From Paenibacillus tyrphae (GTDB lineage Bacteria > Bacillota > Bacilli > Paenibacillales > NBRC-103111), in assembly GCF_027925525.1 (NCBI RefSeq), contig NZ_BSDJ01000036.1:17892-81891 (forward strand): a stretch of 64,000 nucleotides of DNA. Direction: 5' to 3'. Both the position numbers and the translations under genes were made by a program. A model generated the notes under the pieces. The model was not told the DNA's origin, made no database searches, and saw only the letters and a program-made list of their open reading frames with translations. The number at the start of each line of letters is the position of its first letter. The stretch's first letter is position 1. Shown one piece after another: positions 50,192 through 59,653 of the stretch.

Positions 50192-53083
50192 TCATTTCTC
50201 CTCTCCCAGCTTCACGGCCTGGTGTACGCGCAGCCTTCTGATGTGAAGGAACAACAACCCGGCACCGGTCAGCATCATAACGGCTATGACGACATACAGC
50301 TGATCGGTATCTCTCGCATCGAATATAACGCGGAACGGAGGCACCTGCGTCTTAACGTTCTCCGCGGTTTGCAGGAACGGCAGGAACAAGTAGCTCGTCA
50401 GTTTGCCGATACCGAGACCGAGTCCAATGGCCAAGCCGGCTGTAAATAGCTGCTCAAGCAGCAGCATGCCCGTAAGCTGTCGTCGTGACAACCCCATGGC
50501 GCGCAGCACACCGAACTGAACGACCCGGCTGGACAAGTTGAAAAACCAGTACAAAATGTAGCCGATCAACGAGACAAGAACGGATACGAGAAAGCCGAGG
50601 CTCAAGATGCCGAACACGCCGCCGCGCGCCGGGTGCTTTTTCTGCGTGATCAGTTCGTTTCGGACGTCTTTGACGCTCGCAATACCGATATTTTTGGCTT
50701 TGAGCGCTTCAATGACCGGCGCCACCTTGGCTCCGTCTTTCATTTTCATCCATACATCGTAAGGTACGACAGGCGCTTGATCGTACACATAGTCGAGGTT
50801 GGCGATAAAAAACGGCGTCTGATCCGGATACTGGCTCGGCCAGTAAGGCACGGTAGCTACCACGACAAACTCGACCGGCTGGCTGGAAACCGAAATGCTG
50901 ATCAAATCCCCCGACTTGATATGATGTTTTTCGGCAAAAGAGGTCGGAATGATGACCGCCTGCTCGTATTGCCCCAACAAATTCAAATAGTTGTAAGGAT
51001 GCGTTTTGTACAAGTCTTTGCGGAACCAGGCCACCTTGGCGAAATCGGCGTTATCGATGCCCATCAGCATGCCTTGTCCGAGTGACTTGCCGGAAACGAC
51101 CACGTTCCCCTTCGATTGCAGTACGCGGGCTGCGTGCTCGACGCCTTCCAGCTCCCGAAACACTTGGAACGGAGGCTCAATGAAACGCAGCTTCGGCGGC
51201 GGGCCTTCCCCCGGGCCTCCCGGCTGACCGCCGCCTCCCTGACCCGGGTTCTTTCCTCCGCCTTGCCCCTGTCCTTGACCTTGCCCGCCCTTGTTTGGGT
51301 TGGACGTTGACGGCAGATCGTCGGATACGGAAGTCCATTCCGCTCTCATGGTAACATCGGTGCCGTAGGCGTAAAGCACCCGCTCCGTCGAGTTCAAATC
51401 GATCGTCCGAGCCGCCGAAGCGTTGTAAATGCCGAGCCCAAGTGTCAAAATGAGCAGCAGCATAAGCGGATAGTACGCCGTAGACGAACGTGAGAGTTGG
51501 GTCAGCGTCAGGTAGACGGGAACCGGCAGCAGCCTTTTGCCCAGCCAGTTGCCGAAGCGGAGAAGCCACGGGAAAATGCGCAGGAAAAACAGTCCAAGCG
51601 CAATGATCGATAATGCCGGAATAAAAAACAGCAGCGGGTTCACGCTCAACTGATCGGTCGTAAGCCCAGTCCGGCTGAATAAATCCTGGCGGTCGTGGAA
51701 CAGGTAATACCCGTAGCCCACCAGACCGATCAGCACCACATCCAAAAACCAGCGCTGCCAAAACGGTTTTCGATCCGATCTGGCCAGCTTCTGCTTATAG
51801 CTGACGATGGAGGCTTTAGCGTAGACAATGGCCGGAATGACGCTGGCCATCAGCGCAATTACGACTGCAGCCACGCCGTACAACAGCGCTTCGGTCGACA
51901 CCCCGACAGGTACCGCCTTGCGGTCCACGAACGTCAGGAACCCGCTGGACGAACCTATGCTCTTCGCCATAAACCAGCCGAGCAGCGGGCCGATGATCAT
52001 TGCAACCGCGCCGAGCAGCAGTCCTTCAAGCAAATAAATCCAGATGATTTGATTCGTGCTGCCGCCACGGCTGCGAATCACCGCAATGACGGTGCGCTGG
52101 CGGTCGAGCGATTGCCTGGCATTCATGACGATATAATAGAACACCATAGCGATCATCGGCGCCGCCAATGTAAAGAGCAGCATTTGCAGCTGCAAGCTCT
52201 GCACCTTAAATTCCTGCAGCAGCGGAATAAACGAAATATCCACCCTTGTGTTTTTGAGCTTTTGGAACAAAATGATATCCAAGCGTTCCAGCTTCGACTG
52301 GAGCGAGGACAGCTGGCTCGTCTTGATTTCCCGCAAATCAAATGCATAATACCAATTGGCCAAGCTAAGCGGGATTTTTTTGCTCTTCAGCACATAATCG
52401 TTAAAACCGGCTTCGCTCATAAAAAAGGACGTAAGCAGGCCTTCCATGCCTTGATACCAATATTGATCGGTGTCATTCTTCGGCTTAAACGTTCCTGTCA
52501 CTTTCACTTTGAGCGGGGCAATGCCGTTTCCGCCGCTGATCGGATACGTAAAGACATCGCCGATATGAAGATCGTTGCGGAACATCGCTTCCTCGTGAAT
52601 AACGGCTTCAATGATTCCGCCCTGCGGCTGTTCGGAGAACCACTGCCCCTGCGTCAGCTCAACTTGATCCTTCAAGCCGTTCTGAGCCATCAGCGTCATC
52701 TGCCGGCGCTTGCTCGGATCGACCTTGCCCGTATCCTCGGGCGTAATCTGCGAGCCGCGAATCGAGTACGTCCGCACGTAAGCATCATACGGAAACGCGA
52801 TGTCTTTGGGCAAATCTTCCTTTATGTATTGGTCGACGTCGCTTAGCGCACTCAGATCGGCTTTTTCGTTGCCGGACGCTTGAAATCGGATCATGACGGC
52901 GCCGGCGGAAAGCCCGTTGTTCTTCTCCTCCAGCGATTTCGACACGACGCGCTTGAGCGAGCCGTCAGAATACATCGGGATGCTCGTCGTAAAAGCGACG
53001 GCCATAATGAGGCCGGCGAGCGTGCTGAGCGTCAGCCAGCGCGTGTTCCACATTTTACGGAATAAAAACCGGAGCATCGCCAT
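50192..53083 (-). CDS. Large FtsX-like ABC exporter permease
   Basis: The 963-residue permease has about ten membrane spans with two large extracytoplasmic domains, the double FtsX layout of LolE/MacB-type and YknZ-like exporters. Spans follow the signal-anchor start WLTLSTLAGLIMAVAFTT, then four spans at about 300-460, and more at the end (SLGFLVSVLVSLIGYILYWF, MRALRQLT-like turn ...). In the second extracytoplasmic domain there is an insertion of about 30 residues that is nearly all Gly, Gln and Pro. Its ATG overlaps the adaptor stop (TAATG), so the genes are coupled. Confidence 0.88.
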   Translation of the reverse strand: MAMLRFLFRKMWNTRWLTLSTLAGLIMAVAFTTSIPMYSDGSLKRVVSKSLEEKNNGLSAGAVMIRFQASGNEKADLSALSDVDQYIKEDLPKDIAFPYDAYVRTYSIRGSQITPEDTGKVDPSKRRQMTLMAQNGLKDQVELTQGQWFSEQPQGGIIEAVIHEEAMFRNDLHIGDVFTYPISGGNGIAPLKVKVTGTFKPKNDTDQYWYQGMEGLLTSFFMSEAGFNDYVLKSKKIPLSLANWYYAFDLREIKTSQLSSLQSKLERLDIILFQKLKNTRVDISFIPLLQEFKVQSLQLQMLLFTLAAPMIAMVFYYIVMNARQSLDRQRTVIAVIRSRGGSTNQIIWIYLLEGLLLGAVAMIIGPLLGWFMAKSIGSSSGFLTFVDRKAVPVGVSTEALLYGVAAVVIALMASVIPAIVYAKASIVSYKQKLARSDRKPFWQRWFLDVVLIGLVGYGYYLFHDRQDLFSRTGLTTDQLSVNPLLFFIPALSIIALGLFFLRIFPWLLRFGNWLGKRLLPVPVYLTLTQLSRSSTAYYPLMLLLILTLGLGIYNASAARTIDLNSTERVLYAYGTDVTMRAEWTSVSDDLPSTSNPNKGGQGQGQGQGGGKNPGQGGGGQPGGPGEGPPPKLRFIEPPFQVFRELEGVEHAARVLQSKGNVVVSGKSLGQGMLMGIDNADFAKVAWFRKDLYKTHPYNYLNLLGQYEQAVIIPTSFAEKHHIKSGDLISISVSSQPVEFVVVATVPYWPSQYPDQTPFFIANLDYVYDQAPVVPYDVWMKMKDGAKVAPVIEALKAKNIGIASVKDVRNELITQKKHPARGGVFGILSLGFLVSVLVSLIGYILYWFFNLSSRVVQFGVLRAMGLSRRQLTGMLLLEQLFTAGLAIGLGLGIGKLTSYLFLPFLQTAENVKTQVPPFRVIFDARDTDQLYVVIAVMMLTGAGLLFLHIRRLRVHQAVKLGEEK

Positions 53084-54168
53084 TAGCGTCCCACTACTTT
53101 CTGCCCTGCCGTGAGACCTTTCACAATCTCTACAGCCGTCGACGTCTGCAGTCCGATTTCGACGTCCACTTCGCGCTTGTTGCCTTTATCGTCCACAACC
53201 TGCACGTAATTGCGGCCTGCATACGAACGGAGAGCGGCAGGCGGAACCGTTATGGCATTCTCCTTACGCTGGGTAATAATTTTCACTCCGAGCGGCGTTC
53301 CGTGGGAAAGTCCTTCCGGAAATTGGTCCAGTTGGATCAGCAAGTAGTTTTCGATCGAATCCGGCTTTTTCTGCTGGCCTCCGCCCGGGAACCCGCCGTC
53401 GCCATTGCCATTGTTTCCGGCCTTCGGACTCGGAAGCTTCGATACTTTGCCTTTGACCTTGCCTACACCGTTGATGTCCGCTTCAGCCTCCATGCCAACG
53501 GCGACTTTCGACAAGCTATCCGCGCTAATGGTTGCAGCCACCGTAAGCTGGGACAGATCCGCGATCGTGGCGACCGCATCGTAAGCCTTGGCCGAATCCC
53601 CTTTTTTCATGTAAACGGAAATAATCGTGCCTGCATAAGGAGCCGTCAGCTTGGCGCCGGCAATCGTTTTTTCAAGCGTGGTGACTTCTTCCTTTTTCAA
53701 TTCAAATTCGATTTTGTCCCGCTCCAGCTGCTCGGGGCCTGTCTCGTCGGCTTTGCGCAGCTTTTCGATCATACTCAATTCATCCTGGCGCGTCTGCAGC
53801 CGCTTCTGCCGCAATTTGTTTTCCTGCTCCGTGACATCGAGCTCGGCGATCACTTGCCCCTGCTCAACCTTGTCTCCGGTTTTGACCGGAAGGGATTTGA
53901 TCCTCCGGTTAGCATCATCCGTAAAGTATAAATCTTCTTCTACGGTCGACATCAGCTTCCCGGAGAGAGGAACGTCGAACACCAGCGTCTCGGTTTTAAC
54001 CGTATACTCCGGTTTTTTGGACAGCTGGGGCGGGGTAATGGCCGGCAGCGCTTCCTCCTCGTCCTCCTTTGGCAGCAGCGAGCATCCGGACGACAACGCG
54101 AGGGATGCGGCGATGCATACGAGCAGCAACGGGCGACCCGATTTTTTAACTACTGATAAATTTTCCAT
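53083..54168 (-). CDS. Lipoprotein adaptor of the ABC exporter (HlyD/MacA-type)
   Basis: The 361-residue protein has a signal peptide with cysteine 29 (LSSGC), a first lipoyl half (KVEQGQVIAELDVTEQE), a coiled coil (NKLRQKRLQTRQDELSMIEK onward), a second half (GAKLTAPYAGTIISVYMKKG), then barrel domains. A Gly/Asn/Pro-rich insertion (NNGNGDGGFPGGGQQ) lies in the third domain. It belongs to the MacA-like adaptors that link the ABC permease to outer layers. The start ATG at 54168 overlaps the ATPase gene by 23 bases. Confidence 0.85.
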   Translation of the reverse strand: MENLSVVKKSGRPLLLVCIAASLALSSGCSLLPKEDEEEALPAITPPQLSKKPEYTVKTETLVFDVPLSGKLMSTVEEDLYFTDDANRRIKSLPVKTGDKVEQGQVIAELDVTEQENKLRQKRLQTRQDELSMIEKLRKADETGPEQLERDKIEFELKKEEVTTLEKTIAGAKLTAPYAGTIISVYMKKGDSAKAYDAVATIADLSQLTVAATISADSLSKVAVGMEAEADINGVGKVKGKVSKLPSPKAGNNGNGDGGFPGGGQQKKPDSIENYLLIQLDQFPEGLSHGTPLGVKIITQRKENAITVPPAALRSYAGRNYVQVVDDKGNKREVDVEIGLQTSTAVEIVKGLTAGQKVVGR

Positions 54169-55000
54169 CCACCATTTCGAATACACGGTCGGCAACCTCC
54201 ATTATTGTCGGATCATGCGTTGTCATGCAAATCGTCATGCGTTCGGTATGGATAATGTCCCGGAATACCGCCATGACTTGCGCACCCATTTGCGAATCGA
54301 GCTCCGCCGTCGGCTCGTCGGCAAGCAGCAGACTGGGCTTGTGCGCGATGGCTTTGGCAATAGCGACACGCTGCTGCTCCCCGCCCGACAGCTCGAACGG
54401 ACGATGGTGCATCCGCTTGCTGAGGCCCACCAGCTCCAAGCAATGGGTGATGCGGGACTTCCATTCCGATCGGGGAACTTTCGCCATGCGCAGTGACAAT
54501 TCCACATTTTCCCAGGCAGACAAAAGAGGCATTAAAGCAAACGATTGAAAAATAAAACCAATCTCTTTTCTTCTTATGTACGTCCGCTGATCGTCACTGC
54601 ATTCATGGAACGGGTATTCCTTGAACATGATTTGTCCCCGGTTCGGCTGGTCCAGACCGCCGATCATGTTAAGCAGGGTCGTTTTCCCCGAGCCGGACCG
54701 GCCTTTCAGCATAACGAGCTGCATCGGATATAGCTCCATATTGATTCCCTTAAGCACATGAAGCTGCTGTCCTCCGACAGGAAATGAACGCTCCACTCCC
54801 GTTACGGTAAGGAGCGGGATACTCGTGTCAATGGGTGGTCTGGTATCGACCAATACACTCGCGCCATCGCTTGCCGCAGCAGCTTCCCCGTCAGCAGAAG
54901 CTTCCGGCGCCGCGGTTTCGATCCCCTGCGGAGCGGCTGACACGGCGGCTGCCGCTTCATTCTGCGCTTCGTTCTTAGGTTTGCGCAGCCATTGGAACAT
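54146..55000 (-). CDS. ABC ATPase of the exporter, with Ala/Glu-rich N-terminal extension
   Basis: ATG 55000 follows AAGGAGGG. The 284-residue protein first has about 55 residues rich in Ala, Glu and Ser (AAAAVSAAPQGIETAAPEAS), then a MacB-like ATPase: Walker A GRSGSGKTT, Q loop IFQSFALMP, signature LSGGEQQRVAIA, Walker B LLLADEPTA and THDPTIM. It is the first gene of the exporter operon and precedes the adaptor by overlap. Two different ATPases thus surround one permease, possibly forming a heterodimer. Confidence 0.9.
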   Translation of the reverse strand: MFQWLRKPKNEAQNEAAAAVSAAPQGIETAAPEASADGEAAAASDGASVLVDTRPPIDTSIPLLTVTGVERSFPVGGQQLHVLKGINMELYPMQLVMLKGRSGSGKTTLLNMIGGLDQPNRGQIMFKEYPFHECSDDQRTYIRRKEIGFIFQSFALMPLLSAWENVELSLRMAKVPRSEWKSRITHCLELVGLSKRMHHRPFELSGGEQQRVAIAKAIAHKPSLLLADEPTAELDSQMGAQVMAVFRDIIHTERMTICMTTHDPTIMEVADRVFEMVDGKFISS

Positions 55001-55307
55001 GTGGCCCCTCCTTCTAACCGTTCTATAAATCTGTAAAATCATGTCACACCTAATATAATAGACGCCACGAAACACAAAAAAGTTACAAAAAAACTACAGT
55101 TTTTTAAAATGTTTTTCACGTTTTTCGACTGACTAAGCAGTTCTGGTACTATAGTCAGGGCCCAAAAGTTGAAGGAAGCAGCAAGCTTGTTCGCAACACC
55201 CTTGGCACAGATCGCTTGCTCAGATTCCCCCCAGCGCAGTAAGCCGTCCAATAACGCAAAACAGCCCTGCACGCAGTTTTCTGCGTGCAGGGCCATTTCG
55301 TTCCTGC
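55001..55307. other. 307-base region between exporter operon and dnaD
   Basis: It is partly A/T-rich. On the plus strand a TTCGAC/TACTAT pair with 17-base spacing (55124-55152) could start a short transcript ending at the hairpin 55264-55293. On the minus strand TATTAT near 55061 could be the -10 of the exporter operon. No coding region. Confidence 0.4.
55264..55293 (-). terminator. Terminator of dnaD
   Basis: A perfect 13-base stem, GCCCTGCACGCAG/CTGCGTGCAGGGC, with a four-base loop; followed by TGTTTTGCG on the minus strand. Confidence 0.8.
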
Positions 55308-55988
55308 TTACCGGGAACGGAATTTCTGCGAGTGCTCCTTCGCTTGCTCAACGGTCGTAATCCGATTGCGCTGCCACTCCAACAAGATCCGGTCGATGTA
55401 CCGGAAATGCAGCTTGCCGGCAAACACCGCTTCCTTAAGACCGGCGAGGATGAGCTCCTCGGGATAGCCATCTTTGTCGATCCACCCGGATATCGATTCC
55501 AGTTCCATCGGAGTGAGCGGGCGGCCAAATTCGTTTTCGAAAATCGAAAAAATATCTTTCCGCTCCGCTTTGCTTGTCCGCTCGGTCTGTTTCCTGGCCG
55601 CCAGCTCCGCCCGATGCTCTTCGATGCGGCACTCCGCGAGCCGCTCCAGCAGCGGTTGCAAGTTATAAACTTCGCTGTGGACTCCCGTAACGGGATCTTC
55701 GATCTCGTCGATCCGCAGCAGCTGCTCCCGGATCAGCTTTTGCAGCACAGCAATCACTTTCTCCTGCGGCAGCGACATGCGGGCTTGAAGCTCTTCCAAT
55801 GTCGGAAAGTCTTTGTTTTCCTTTTGCTTAAAAGCCATGACATGAAGAATCAGCATCACGTCCGGCTCCAGCAGCCCAAGCTGCTTGTAATATTTGAACA
55901 GCCAGTAGGGAACGTCGACGTTCCCGTCCTGCCAGCCCGCGAGCAGCACGGACGGCAGCTCTTTCGCGTCGTAATCGCTACGTCTCAT
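55308..55988 (-). CDS. dnaD: Primosomal protein DnaD
   Basis: The 226-residue protein has an N-terminal winged helix (PYWLFKYYKQLGLLEPDVML then FPTLEELQARMSLPQEKV) and a C-terminal DnaD/DnaB_2 domain (FENEFGRPLTPMELESISGW and FRYIDRILLEWQ). In Bacillus DnaD loads the helicase at the origin and at restart sites. It follows asnS directly, as in Bacillus where nth comes next; nth is absent here. ATG 55988 is preferred over a GTG six codons upstream. Confidence 0.92.
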   Translation of the reverse strand: MRRSDYDAKELPSVLLAGWQDGNVDVPYWLFKYYKQLGLLEPDVMLILHVMAFKQKENKDFPTLEELQARMSLPQEKVIAVLQKLIREQLLRIDEIEDPVTGVHSEVYNLQPLLERLAECRIEEHRAELAARKQTERTSKAERKDIFSIFENEFGRPLTPMELESISGWIDKDGYPEELILAGLKEAVFAGKLHFRYIDRILLEWQRNRITTVEQAKEHSQKFRSR

Positions 55989-56043
55989 GTCTAACCTACT
56001 TTCCACTTACAGACTCGCGAGAGACGACTTCCGCATGCAGACC

Positions 56044-57342
56044 TTACGGGTACAAGCGGTACAGCAGCCGCGGGAACGGAATCGTCTCGCGAACGTGATC
56101 GAGCCCGCAGATCCAAGCGACCGTGCGCTCAAGCCCCAAGCCGAAGCCCGAGTGCGGCACGGAGCCGTATTTTCGCAGGTCGAGGTACCACTGGTACGCT
56201 TCTTTCGACAGCTCATGCTGCTGGAAGCGTTCTTCCATCAGCTCCGGATCGTCGATCCGCTGGCTGCCTCCGATAATTTCCCCGTAGCCTTCCGGAGCGA
56301 TCATGTCCGCGCAAAGCACGACTTCCGGACGGTTCGGGTCCGGCTTCATATAGAAGGCCTTGATCTCCGTCGGATAATGCGTGATGAATACCGGCTTCTC
56401 ATATTTCTCGGCAATGGCAGTCTCGTGAGGCGCACCGAAGTCCTCGCCCCATTCGAATTCGTGACCGTTCTCTTGAAGGAATTTTACCGCTTCGTCGTAC
56501 GTAATGCGCGGGAACGGCCCCACGACCTTCTCCAGCTTCGTCGTGTCGCGCTCAAGCGTCTCAAGCTCCTTGCGGCAGTTCTGCAGCACCGACTGCACGA
56601 TGTGCGAGACAAACTGCTCCTGCACTTGAAGGTTCTCTTCGTGCGTAACGAACGCCATCTCCGGTTCGATCATCCAGAACTCGATCAAATGCCGGCGCGT
56701 CTTCGATTTCTCCGCCCGGAAAGTCGGACCGAACGAATATACCCGCCCCAGCGCCATTGCCGCGGCTTCCATATACAGCTGGCCGCTCTGCGTCAAGTAA
56801 GCGTCCTCGTCGAAATATTTCGTATGGAACAAATTCGTCGTTCCTTCGCAGGACGATGGAGTCAAAATTGGCGGATCGACCAAATGGAAGTTGCGCTCGT
56901 CAAAAAATTGCTGAATCGCCCGAATAATTTGCGCCCGGATGACTAGAATCGCCCGCTGACGCGGCGAACGGATCCACAGATGGCGGTGATCCATCAGAAA
57001 ATCGACTCCGTGCTCCTTTGGCGTGATCGGATAATCGTTAGTGACTTGAATAATTTCGACGCCGGTTACCGTAAGCTCGAAGCCGCCTTTGCTACGCGTA
57101 TCCTCGCGCACCGTTCCGGTGACGTAGAGCGAGCTCTCTTGCGTCAGCTTGCCCGTATCTTCCCATACCTGCTCCGGCACTTCGCTCTTAACGACGACGC
57201 CCTGTATAAAACCGGAGCCGTCCCGCAGTTGCAGGAAACGGATCTTGCCGCTGGAACGGATGTTATGCAGCCAGCAGCCGATCGTCACCGATTCGTCTGT
57301 ATGTTTATTCACATCCCCGATCATACACAGGTTACGGTTCAT
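56044..57342 (-). CDS. asnS: Asparaginyl-tRNA synthetase
   Basis: This 432-residue class IIb synthetase has the N-terminal OB-fold anticodon domain (IGCWLHNIRSSGKIRFLQLR), motif 2 with FRAEKSKTRRHLIEFWMIEPE and motif 3 GFGLGLERTVAWICGLDHVRE. These are features of AsnRS/AspRS; the HLIEFWMIEPEM variant and gene neighbour dnaD indicate AsnRS. It charges tRNA-Asn. The ATG at 57342 has GGAGGA eight bases before it. No T-box leader is visible upstream. Confidence 0.94.
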   Translation of the reverse strand: MNRNLCMIGDVNKHTDESVTIGCWLHNIRSSGKIRFLQLRDGSGFIQGVVVKSEVPEQVWEDTGKLTQESSLYVTGTVREDTRSKGGFELTVTGVEIIQVTNDYPITPKEHGVDFLMDHRHLWIRSPRQRAILVIRAQIIRAIQQFFDERNFHLVDPPILTPSSCEGTTNLFHTKYFDEDAYLTQSGQLYMEAAAMALGRVYSFGPTFRAEKSKTRRHLIEFWMIEPEMAFVTHEENLQVQEQFVSHIVQSVLQNCRKELETLERDTTKLEKVVGPFPRITYDEAVKFLQENGHEFEWGEDFGAPHETAIAEKYEKPVFITHYPTEIKAFYMKPDPNRPEVVLCADMIAPEGYGEIIGGSQRIDDPELMEERFQQHELSKEAYQWYLDLRKYGSVPHSGFGLGLERTVAWICGLDHVRETIPFPRLLYRLYP

Positions 57343-57382
57343 GAACATTCCTCCGCCTACTTATAAAATTGACCATCGTTCA

Positions 57383-58597
57383 CTAGTTTACATCATTTCG
57401 GTCCAAAATCAACCTGTACGTATCCCGGGCGATAACAAGCTCCTCATTGGTCGGGATGACAAGCACCTGTACCCGGGAGCCCGGCGTCGTGATGGCGCGT
57501 TCATCGGACCCGCGCCGGTCGTTCGCCGCTTCGTCCAGCTCCAGGCCGAGAAAGCTGAGATTGCGGCACACTGCGGCCCGCAGCGAAGCGGAGTTTTCCC
57601 CGACTCCCGCCGTGAAGACGATGGCGTCCAACCCGTTCATCGCAGCCGCATAAGCGCCGATGTATTTGCGCAGCCGGTACTCGTACATGTCGAACGCGAG
57701 TGCCGCATTACGGTCTCCCGTCTGCCTTGCTTCGTCAATCTCCCGCATGTCGCTGCCGATGCCCGAGATGGCAAGCAGTCCGCTGTGCTTGTTCAGCATC
57801 GAGTTCACTTCGCTGAGTGTCAGATCCTCCTTGCCCATCGTAAACGGGACGATGGCCGGGTCGATATCCCCGCTCCGCGTTCCCATCATGAGCCCTTCCA
57901 GCGGCGTCATCCCCATGCTCGTATCGTACGACCGCCCATCCATCACCGCGGTGCAGCTCGCCCCGTTTCCGATGTGGCAGGTGACCAGCTTCAGCTCGCG
58001 AAGCGGCCGTCCGAGGAATGCCGCAGCGCGCTCGCTCACATAAGCGTGCGAGGTGCCGTGGAATCCGTAGCGACGAATTTTATGCTTCTTATAGAGCACC
58101 ATCGGGATCGGGTACAAATACGTCACCGGCGGCATCGTTTGGTGAAACGCCGTGTCGAACACGACGGCCTGCGGCACGTTCGGCATATTCGCTTCGACCG
58201 CCTGAATCCCGAGCATATGGGCAGGATTGTGCAGCGGAGCCAGATCGAACAGCCGCTTGATCTCCTGTTTTACCTCTTCGTTGACCAGCGCGGAATTGGA
58301 AAACGATTCGCCTCCGTGCACGACCCGGTGGCCCACCGCGTCGATTCGCTGCGCCGATTCGAGCACTCCGTGAACCGGATGCACCAGCATGTCCAGCACC
58401 TTGCGGATCGCAGTCGTGTGCTCCAAAATTTCACTGACTTCGCGCACGTCCTGCTTACCTTCCGGCTCGTACGTCAAGATCGCGGATTCCATTCCGATCC
58501 GCTCCACCTTCCCTTTAGCCAGCACGGATTCGTCCTCCATCTCGTAGAGCTGAAACTTAAGAGAGGAGCTGCCTGCATTAATGACGAGTACGATCAT
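57383..58597 (-). CDS. ackA: Acetate kinase
   Basis: The 404-residue enzyme shows NAGSSSLKF at the start, the arginine motif GHRVVHGG, the catalytic aspartate in VFDTAFHQTMPP, the phosphate-2 loop HIGNGASC and GTRSGDIDP. It interconverts acetyl phosphate and acetate. Its ATG overlaps the stop of the upstream dehydrogenase gene by four bases (ATGA). pta is not in the window. The pair suggests linked acyl-CoA oxidation and overflow metabolism. Confidence 0.96.
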   Translation of the reverse strand: MIVLVINAGSSSLKFQLYEMEDESVLAKGKVERIGMESAILTYEPEGKQDVREVSEILEHTTAIRKVLDMLVHPVHGVLESAQRIDAVGHRVVHGGESFSNSALVNEEVKQEIKRLFDLAPLHNPAHMLGIQAVEANMPNVPQAVVFDTAFHQTMPPVTYLYPIPMVLYKKHKIRRYGFHGTSHAYVSERAAAFLGRPLRELKLVTCHIGNGASCTAVMDGRSYDTSMGMTPLEGLMMGTRSGDIDPAIVPFTMGKEDLTLSEVNSMLNKHSGLLAISGIGSDMREIDEARQTGDRNAALAFDMYEYRLRKYIGAYAAAMNGLDAIVFTAGVGENSASLRAAVCRNLSFLGLELDEAANDRRGSDERAITTPGSRVQVLVIPTNEELVIARDTYRLILDRNDVN

Positions 58598-59466
58598 ATG
58601 CGGTCACCGTCCTTATCGTAGCGGAAAAAGCCTTGTCCCGTCTTCGTGCCGAGATGACCGGCCCTTACCATCTGCTTCAACAGCACCGCCGGCCGATACT
58701 TCACATCGCCGAATTCACGGAACATACGTTCCATTGCGGCCAATATCGAATCCAAGCCGAAGCGGTCTGCCATCTCCAGCGGCCCATAATGAAAATCATA
58801 GCCGATTCGCATCGCATTATCAATATCGTCGGCGCTCGCCACTCTCTCCGACAACGCGTGCATCGCTTCGTTGATCAGCACGCAGATCAGCCGCGTCGTG
58901 ACAAAGCCCGGCGATTCATACACCTGAATGCCGCGTTTTTGAATCGTTTCTTCGACGAATTTCCGGGTTGTCTGGAAGACATCCTCTCCCGTCTGCAGCG
59001 CCCGAATGATTTCCACCAAATGAATTTTCGATACCGGATATAAAAAATGAAGGCCGATGACGCGCTCCGGATATTGCGTCTCCGCTGCCAATTCCGTCAA
59101 GCTGAGCGTAGACGTGTTGCTGGCGAGGATGGTCGACGGCGGGCATACCTCGTCAAGCTGGCGGAACACTTCTTTTTTTATCTCCAGATCTTCCGAAACG
59201 GTTTCGATGACCATGTCGCATTCGGCCAACCGGTGAATATACGTTTCTTTCACGATGCGCGAAAGAATCAATTTTTTCTCAACGGGAGTGATCGCCCACT
59301 TCTCCAGCTGCTTGTCCAAGCTGATCTCGATTTGCTCCCAGGCCTGTTCCAGCCTTTCAGGCGTCCGTTCGATCAGCATGACTTCCAACCCTTTGGCTGC
59401 CAACATTTCGGCAATACCTTGACCCATTGTTCCGGCGCCCACGACGCCGATTCTAGCAAAACTCAT
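58594..59466 (-). CDS. 3-hydroxyacyl/3-hydroxybutyryl-CoA dehydrogenase
   Basis: This 290-residue NAD-dependent enzyme has the dinucleotide motif GVVGAGTMGQGIAEMLA, the catalytic signature HFLYPVSKIHLVEII with the conserved histidine, and the C-terminal domain YGPLEMADRFGLDSIL. It oxidises 3-hydroxyacyl-CoA to 3-ketoacyl-CoA. ATG 59466 is nine bases after GGGAGG, while the GTG three codons upstream overlaps this site. It is translationally coupled to ackA. A TATAAT at about 59504 is likely its -10. Confidence 0.92.
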   Translation of the reverse strand: MSFARIGVVGAGTMGQGIAEMLAAKGLEVMLIERTPERLEQAWEQIEISLDKQLEKWAITPVEKKLILSRIVKETYIHRLAECDMVIETVSEDLEIKKEVFRQLDEVCPPSTILASNTSTLSLTELAAETQYPERVIGLHFLYPVSKIHLVEIIRALQTGEDVFQTTRKFVEETIQKRGIQVYESPGFVTTRLICVLINEAMHALSERVASADDIDNAMRIGYDFHYGPLEMADRFGLDSILAAMERMFREFGDVKYRPAVLLKQMVRAGHLGTKTGQGFFRYDKDGDRI

Positions 59467-59600
59467 TTCTGTCACCCTCCCATCATGCTTCCAGTGATAT
59501 TATACACAACGCTTTCGGCGTTTGAAAAAACATAGATCACACTTTTCACGGAAATTGTCTAAAGTTTTTGAACATTGTATGATAAAATGCGGCCGGATCA

Positions 59601-59639
59601 AAAAAAAGCCCGACCTTACTCTTTTTCGAGAGTCGGGCC
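59601..59639 (-). terminator. Terminator after leuD
   Basis: GCCCGAC and GTCGGGC flank an inner CTC/GAG stem; eight T residues follow on the minus strand. Confidence 0.85.
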
Positions 59640-59653
59640 GGGCTATTCGTCGC

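Noticed and set aside
57343..57382. Search for a T-box leader before asnS and leuC
   Set aside because: Neither the AGGGTGG-type T-box sequence nor a specifier stem is visible, and the space before asnS is only 40 bases.
59500..59520. A cre-like palindrome (AACGC-CGAAA-GCGTT) upstream of the hydroxyacyl-CoA dehydrogenase and ackA
   Set aside because: It matches the cre consensus poorly on both strands (three or more mismatches).
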